Shown here piece by piece: positions 60,656 to 64,000 of a stretch of DNA of 64,000 bases. The stretch's first letter is position 1, and each line of letters begins with the position of its first letter. This DNA is from Haloferax gibbonsii ATCC 33959 (GTDB taxonomy: Archaea > Halobacteriota > Halobacteria > Halobacteriales > Haloferacaceae). The stretch is from contig NZ_AOLJ01000022.1 of assembly GCF_000336775.1 (NCBI RefSeq), forward strand, positions 164,823 to 228,822, in the 5' to 3' direction. The notes under the pieces are model-generated. The model saw only the letters and a program-made list of their open reading frames with translations. It did no database searches and was not told the DNA's origin. The translations under genes were made by a program, and so were the position numbers.

Positions 60656-62299
60656 ATGATTCCCTCCCGCGTCGGGCGGCGACCCGACCGAACGACGCTC
60701 GCCGTCGTCGCGCTCGCCGCCGCGGCGCTCGTCGTCCGCCTCGTCGGACTCGGCGACCGGCCGCTCCACTGGGACGAGGCCCGCGTCGGCTACTGGAGCC
60801 TCCGGTCGCTCGAAACCGGCTTCTTCTCGTACCGCCCCGTCGCCGGCGGCCCGCTCGTCTATCACCTCTCGCGGCCGTCGCTCGCTCTCTTCGGCGCGAC
60901 CGACTTCGCGCTCCGCCTCCCCTTCGCGCTGTTCGGCGCGGCCCTCCCGCTCGCGGCGCTCCTCTTCCGCGGCCGCCTCGCCGCCGACGAGACCGTCGGG
61001 TTCGCGGCCGTCCTCGCGGCGAACCCGATTCTCGTCTACTACGGCCGGTTCGCCCGCGGCGACGTGCTCGCGGTCGGCTTCGCGCTCGTCGCCTTCGGCT
61101 TCGCGGTCCGTCTCGTCGACGGCGCGGGGCGGCGCAACGCCTACGGACTCGCCGCGGCCGTCGCGCTCGCCGTCGCCTCGTCGGGGCTCGGCGTCGTCGC
61201 CCTCGGCTGTCTCGCCGTCGCCGGCCTCTTGGTGTTCGACCACGCGGCGCTTCTCCCGTCGGCGCGACCGGCCGCGATGCGCCTCGGCGAGTACGCCGCC
61301 CGACTCCGCGGCGCGGCGACCCCCGCGGCCCGCGCGCTCCTCGTTTTCGTCGGACTCTACGTCTTCGCGTTCGCCCCGCGGGCGGGCGACACCGACGGCG
61401 CGGGGCTCTACACGCCGGGGACGATTCTCGGCGCAATCGACGCGGCGCTGTTCGGCTCGGTCCGTCGCTTCGTCGGCGTCCGCGTCGTCGACCGCTACCC
61501 GGAGGGAACCCACGAGTATCTCCCGTACTTCGGCGACCTCCTCGGCGCGCTCGCGCTCGCGGCGCTCCCGGTCGTCCTCCTCGGCGCGGCGGTCTTCCTC
61601 GTCGACCGCTACACGGCCGGCGGGCCGCGTTCTGAGGTGTCGGCGGCGGTCTACTGGGCCGGCGCGTCGCTGGCGTTCGTCCCCATGCTGACCGAGGTGT
61701 CCGCGCCGTGGCTCGGCGTCTACGTCGTCGTCCCGCTCGCGCTCCCGGCGGGTATCGGCCTCGCGGCGCTCGTCCGCTGGGGTCGCAGCGCGTTCGACTC
61801 GCGGGACGTGCCCCGCGTCGCGGCCGCGGTCATCGTCCTGCTCGCGCTCGTCGCCCAGACCGGCGCGGTGGCGACGACCGAGGTGTACGGCCCGAGCGAC
61901 CGCGACACCGAACTCGCGCACTTCGCACAGCCGTCCAGCGAGTTCTCGTCGTTCCGCGACAACCTTTCGGCGTGGGTCGGGCCGACCGACGACGAGGGGC
62001 CTGAGGTGCTCTACTACGGCAGTTCGATGTACGTCGCCGACGGCGCGGCCGACTATCCGCCGGTCCCCGACCCGTGGGGCGAACAGCTCCCGATGGCGTG
62101 GTACGTCGAGCGAATCGGCGCCGACTCGACGTCGGCGGCGACGCCCGAGGCGCTCGAATCTCGGTCGTCGGTTCCGCCGGTGGTCATCGCGCCCGCCGAC
62201 GAGCGCGGGACGGTCGCGCCGCTCCTCGACGGCTACGTCGCACACCAGTACGACACCGGCCTCTGGGGCCGGCCGGTCGTGGTGTTCGTGAAAAACTAA
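60656..62299 (+). CDS. GT-C membrane protein, Agl23/TIGR03663-type
   Basis: A 547-aa polytopic protein with about 12 membrane helices. It belongs to the PMT/ArnT-like GT-C fold. The first external loop carries HWDEARVGYWSLRSL near residue 38, the acidic pair that binds lipid-phosphate sugar donors. YYGRFARGDVLAVGF follows. I recall haloarchaeal members named 'flippase activity-associated protein Agl23'. It should move a sugar from dolichol phosphate to a glycan on the outer face, or aid flipping. It lies 31 kb from aglJ. Confidence 0.78.
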   Translation: MIPSRVGRRPDRTTLAVVALAAAALVVRLVGLGDRPLHWDEARVGYWSLRSLETGFFSYRPVAGGPLVYHLSRPSLALFGATDFALRLPFALFGAALPLAALLFRGRLAADETVGFAAVLAANPILVYYGRFARGDVLAVGFALVAFGFAVRLVDGAGRRNAYGLAAAVALAVASSGLGVVALGCLAVAGLLVFDHAALLPSARPAAMRLGEYAARLRGAATPAARALLVFVGLYVFAFAPRAGDTDGAGLYTPGTILGAIDAALFGSVRRFVGVRVVDRYPEGTHEYLPYFGDLLGALALAALPVVLLGAAVFLVDRYTAGGPRSEVSAAVYWAGASLAFVPMLTEVSAPWLGVYVVVPLALPAGIGLAALVRWGRSAFDSRDVPRVAAAVIVLLALVAQTGAVATTEVYGPSDRDTELAHFAQPSSEFSSFRDNLSAWVGPTDDEGPEVLYYGSSMYVADGAADYPPVPDPWGEQLPMAWYVERIGADSTSAATPEALESRSSVPPVVIAPADERGTVAPLLDGYVAHQYDTGLWGRPVVVFVKN

Positions 62300-62370
62300 A
62301 ACTGCGTGTCGTCGACGTCGTCAGTCGGTGACGGTGAGCCGGGTCGCGGGTCGGGTCGGCGGGCCGACGC

Positions 62371-63324
62371 TCAGCGGAAGCCCATCGCTTCGATCTGTTC
62401 TTGGTAGCGGTTCCGGATGGTGACTTCCGTCACCTGCGCCACGTCCGCGACCTCGCGCTGGGTCTTCTTCTCGTTGCAGAGAAGCGACGCGGCGTAGATT
62501 GCGGCGGCGGCGAAGCCGGTCGGCGACTTCCCGGAGAGAAGCCCCTGCTCGGCGGACACGTCGATGATTTCGGTCGCCTTGGCCTGGACCTCCTCGGAGA
62601 GGTCGAGCGCGGAGGCGAACCGCGGGACGAACTGCTTGGGGTCGACGGGCTTGAGTTCGAGGCCGAGTTCCTGGGAGATGTAGCGGTACGTGCGACCGAT
62701 TTCCTTCTGCGGGACGCGCGACACTTCCGCGACTTCGTCGAGCGAGCGCGGGATGCCTTCCTGACGGCAGGCGGCGTAGAGCGCCGAGGTGGCGACGCCC
62801 TCGATGGAGCGCCCCCGAATCAGGTCCTCGTTGAGCGCGCGGCGATAGATGACCGAGGCGACCTCGCGGACCGACCGCGGGACGCCGAGCGCCGAGGCCA
62901 TGCGGTCGATTTCGCTGAGCGCGAACTGGAGGTTGCGCTCGCCGGCGTCTTTCGTGCGGATGCGCTCTTGCCACTTGCGCAGGCGGTGCATCTGCGACCG
63001 CTTCTCGGACGAAAGCGAGCGACCGTAGGCGTCTTTGTCCTTCCAGTCGATGGTCGTCGTCAGCCCCCGGTCGTGCATCGTCTCCGTGATAGGCGCACCG
63101 ACGCGCGACTTCGACTGCCGCTCGGAGTGGTTGAACGCCCGCCACTCCGGGCCGCGGTCGATCTGTCGCTCGTCGAGGACGAGTCCGCAGTCGTCACACA
63201 CCAGCTCCCCCTGGTCTGCGTCCGTGACGATCTGGTCAGAGCCACACTCCGGACAGTTGACTTGCTCGTCCTCTTGTGCCGTTGCCTCCTCCTCTCGTTG
63301 ACGCTGCCGGCTCGGACGTTCCAT
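62371..63324 (-). CDS. tfb: Transcription initiation factor TFB
   Basis: Archaeal TFIIB homologue that binds TBP, BRE and RNA polymerase. The 317-aa protein has an N-terminal zinc ribbon (CPECGS and CDDCG near residues 24-44) and a B-finger region ([20 protein letters not shown]). Two cyclin repeats follow (residues about 130-215 and 225-317, the second with [13 protein letters not shown] and a helix-turn-helix [20 protein letters not shown]). It is one of several TFB paralogues expected in Haloferax. Leaderless start, with TATA-like GGTTTAAATTC 27 bases upstream. Confidence 0.97.
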   Translation of the reverse strand: MERPSRQRQREEEATAQEDEQVNCPECGSDQIVTDADQGELVCDDCGLVLDERQIDRGPEWRAFNHSERQSKSRVGAPITETMHDRGLTTTIDWKDKDAYGRSLSSEKRSQMHRLRKWQERIRTKDAGERNLQFALSEIDRMASALGVPRSVREVASVIYRRALNEDLIRGRSIEGVATSALYAACRQEGIPRSLDEVAEVSRVPQKEIGRTYRYISQELGLELKPVDPKQFVPRFASALDLSEEVQAKATEIIDVSAEQGLLSGKSPTGFAAAAIYAASLLCNEKKTQREVADVAQVTEVTIRNRYQEQIEAMGFR

Positions 63325-63345
63325 TAAAAGGTTTCTGGTGGAGCG

Positions 63346-63357
63346 TGAATTTAAACC
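63346..63357 (-). promoter_or_regulatory. TATA element of tfb
   Basis: GGTTTAAATTC on the minus strand, centred 27-28 bases before the ATG at 63324; a near-consensus haloarchaeal TATA. Confidence 0.65.
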
Positions 63358-63430
63358 TTTGTAACAGAAATATGATACAGGCCGCTGTCTGGCGATTCGA
63401 CGAGCTCGGATTCGGGCGACTCGGACGCAG

Positions 63431-63441
63431 CTACTTATACA
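63431..63441 (+). promoter_or_regulatory. TATA element of the nuclease gene
   Basis: CTACTTATACA centred about 30 bases before the ATG at 63466; leaderless promoter. Confidence 0.55.
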
Positions 63442-63465
63442 GTTCCCTGACTAACGGTGAATCGA

Positions 63466-64000
63466 ATGGTCAGACGTGCTACCGCGACACTCGTCGTCGT
63501 CGTTCTCGCGGTCCTCGCGGGCTGTCTCGGCGGGGGCGGCGCGGGGGCGGCGACGACGGTCGAATCGACCGCGACAGAGACGGCATCGCCGACGGCGCAG
63601 TCGGGGTCGCCGACGACCGCGGCCGCCGAAGGCGACGTGACAGTCGAGGTGGTCGACGTGGTCGACGGCGACACCATCAAGGTCGTCATGCCGGACGGCG
63701 CGCGCGAGACGGTTCGGCTCCTCGGCGTCGACACGCCGGAGGTCCACGCCGAGAACACGCCCGACGAGTTCGAGGGCGTCCCCGAGACCGAGGCCGGCCG
63801 GACCTGCCTCCGCACGGCGGGCGAGGACGCGAGCGCCTACGCGAAGTCCCGGCTCGCCGACCGGACGGTCGAGCTCCGATACGACGAGAAGGCGGGCGAG
63901 CGCGGCTACTACGGCCGGCTCCTCGCGTACGTCGTCGTCGACGGCGCGGAGTTCAACTACGACCTCATCACCGAGGGCCACGCCCGACTCTACGAGAGTT
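63466..64000 (+). CDS. Secreted lipoprotein with staphylococcal-nuclease-like (TNase) domain, 3' end cut
   Basis: 178 codons are visible before the window ends. The N-terminus MVRRATATLVVVVLAVLAGC is a lipoprotein signal with lipobox LAGC (Cys20). A Thr/Ala/Ser-rich surface linker covers residues 22-55. The SNase domain begins EVVDVVDGDTIKVVMPDG, with RLLGVDTPEVHAEN (Arg/Asp site), later ELRYDEKAGERGYYGRLLAYV and NYDLITEGHARLYES. The catalytic Arg and Asp/Glu of the thermonuclease family appear kept. It is probably a lipid-anchored extracellular nuclease for DNA as nutrient. The C-terminal part is missing. Confidence 0.88.
   Translation, partial: MVRRATATLVVVVLAVLAGCLGGGGAGAATTVESTATETASPTAQSGSPTTAAAEGDVTVEVVDVVDGDTIKVVMPDGARETVRLLGVDTPEVHAENTPDEFEGVPETEAGRTCLRTAGEDASAYAKSRLADRTVELRYDEKAGERGYYGRLLAYVVVDGAEFNYDLITEGHARLYES

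Noticed and set aside
1-64000. tRNA, rRNA, CRISPR, insertion sequence or provirus
   Set aside because: No cloverleaf-like gene, rRNA segment, regularly spaced repeat array, transposase motif or integrase was seen by eye. A tRNAscan or ISfinder-type search would settle it.

Overview
The window is haloarchaeal and almost certainly Haloferax. It has very high GC with strong G/C third-position bias, acidic proteins, mostly leaderless promoters (TATA-like element 25-30 bases before the start codon) and many ATGA or TGATG gene overlaps. Gene order matches what I recall of the Haloferax volcanii HVO_1541 to HVO_1478 region: glpK/glpABC, aglB, aglJ, ilv-leu, glpR-pfkB-PTS-fba, gluconate dehydratase, galK, TFB. 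The aglB-aglJ interval is the exception. I see no rRNA, tRNA, CRISPR array or insertion sequence.

Layout. 1-6.2 kb: glycerol catabolism (glpK, cut by the window edge, and operon glpABC). 6.5-9.9 kb: degenerate Orc1/Cdc6-type ATPase, phosphoglycolate-type phosphatase, methyltransferase and two small zinc-binding proteins. 9.9-14.2 kb: a DUF368 (PopT-type) polyprenyl-phosphate transporter candidate beside the oligosaccharyltransferase aglB. 14.4-28.7 kb: a strain-variable N-glycosylation island with four glycosyltransferases, a hexapeptide acetyltransferase, a Wzx/AglR-like flippase and six alkaline-phosphatase/sulfatase superfamily proteins. The conserved aglJ (28.8 kb) closes it. 29.7-32.1 kb: small haloarchaeal proteins, including an RHH regulator with a palindromic promoter. 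32.4-40.8 kb: branched-chain amino acid genes (leuA, then ilvBNC-orf-leuCDB). leuA looks frameshifted. The ilv transcript appears to start with a 33-codon leader ORF ending in Leu-Ile-Ile-Val and overlapped by a hairpin. 41.0-48.0 kb: fructose uptake and degradation (glpR-pfkB, ptfC-ptfA-ptsH-ptsI-ptfB, fba). 48.2-53.3 kb: small conserved genes, a HAD hydrolase, an Asp/Ser-repeat protein and gluconate dehydratase. The dehydratase is followed by a duplicated stem-loop element whose inner stems differ but stay paired. 53.5-64 kb: galK-MOSC, ferritin-like protein, HemAT-type globin transducer, rhodanese/metallo-beta-lactamase fusion, [2Fe-2S] ferredoxin, UspA, an Agl23-type GT-C membrane protein, TFB and a partial secreted nuclease.

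How the genes work together. AglJ loads the first sugar on dolichol phosphate and the island glycosyltransferases extend it. The six cytoplasmic AlkP-fold enzymes probably modify the lipid-linked glycan. The flippase exports it, AglB transfers it to protein, and DUF368 may recycle the lipid carrier. The PTS converts fructose to fructose 1-phosphate, PfkB makes the bisphosphate, and Fba cleaves it. Glycerol enters the same triose pool through GlpK and GlpABC.

The main candidates for undescribed biology are the AlkP-rich glycan island, the LIIV leader ORF/hairpin of the ilv operon, the covarying double hairpin after gluconate dehydratase, and the RHH gene with a palindromic TATA region.
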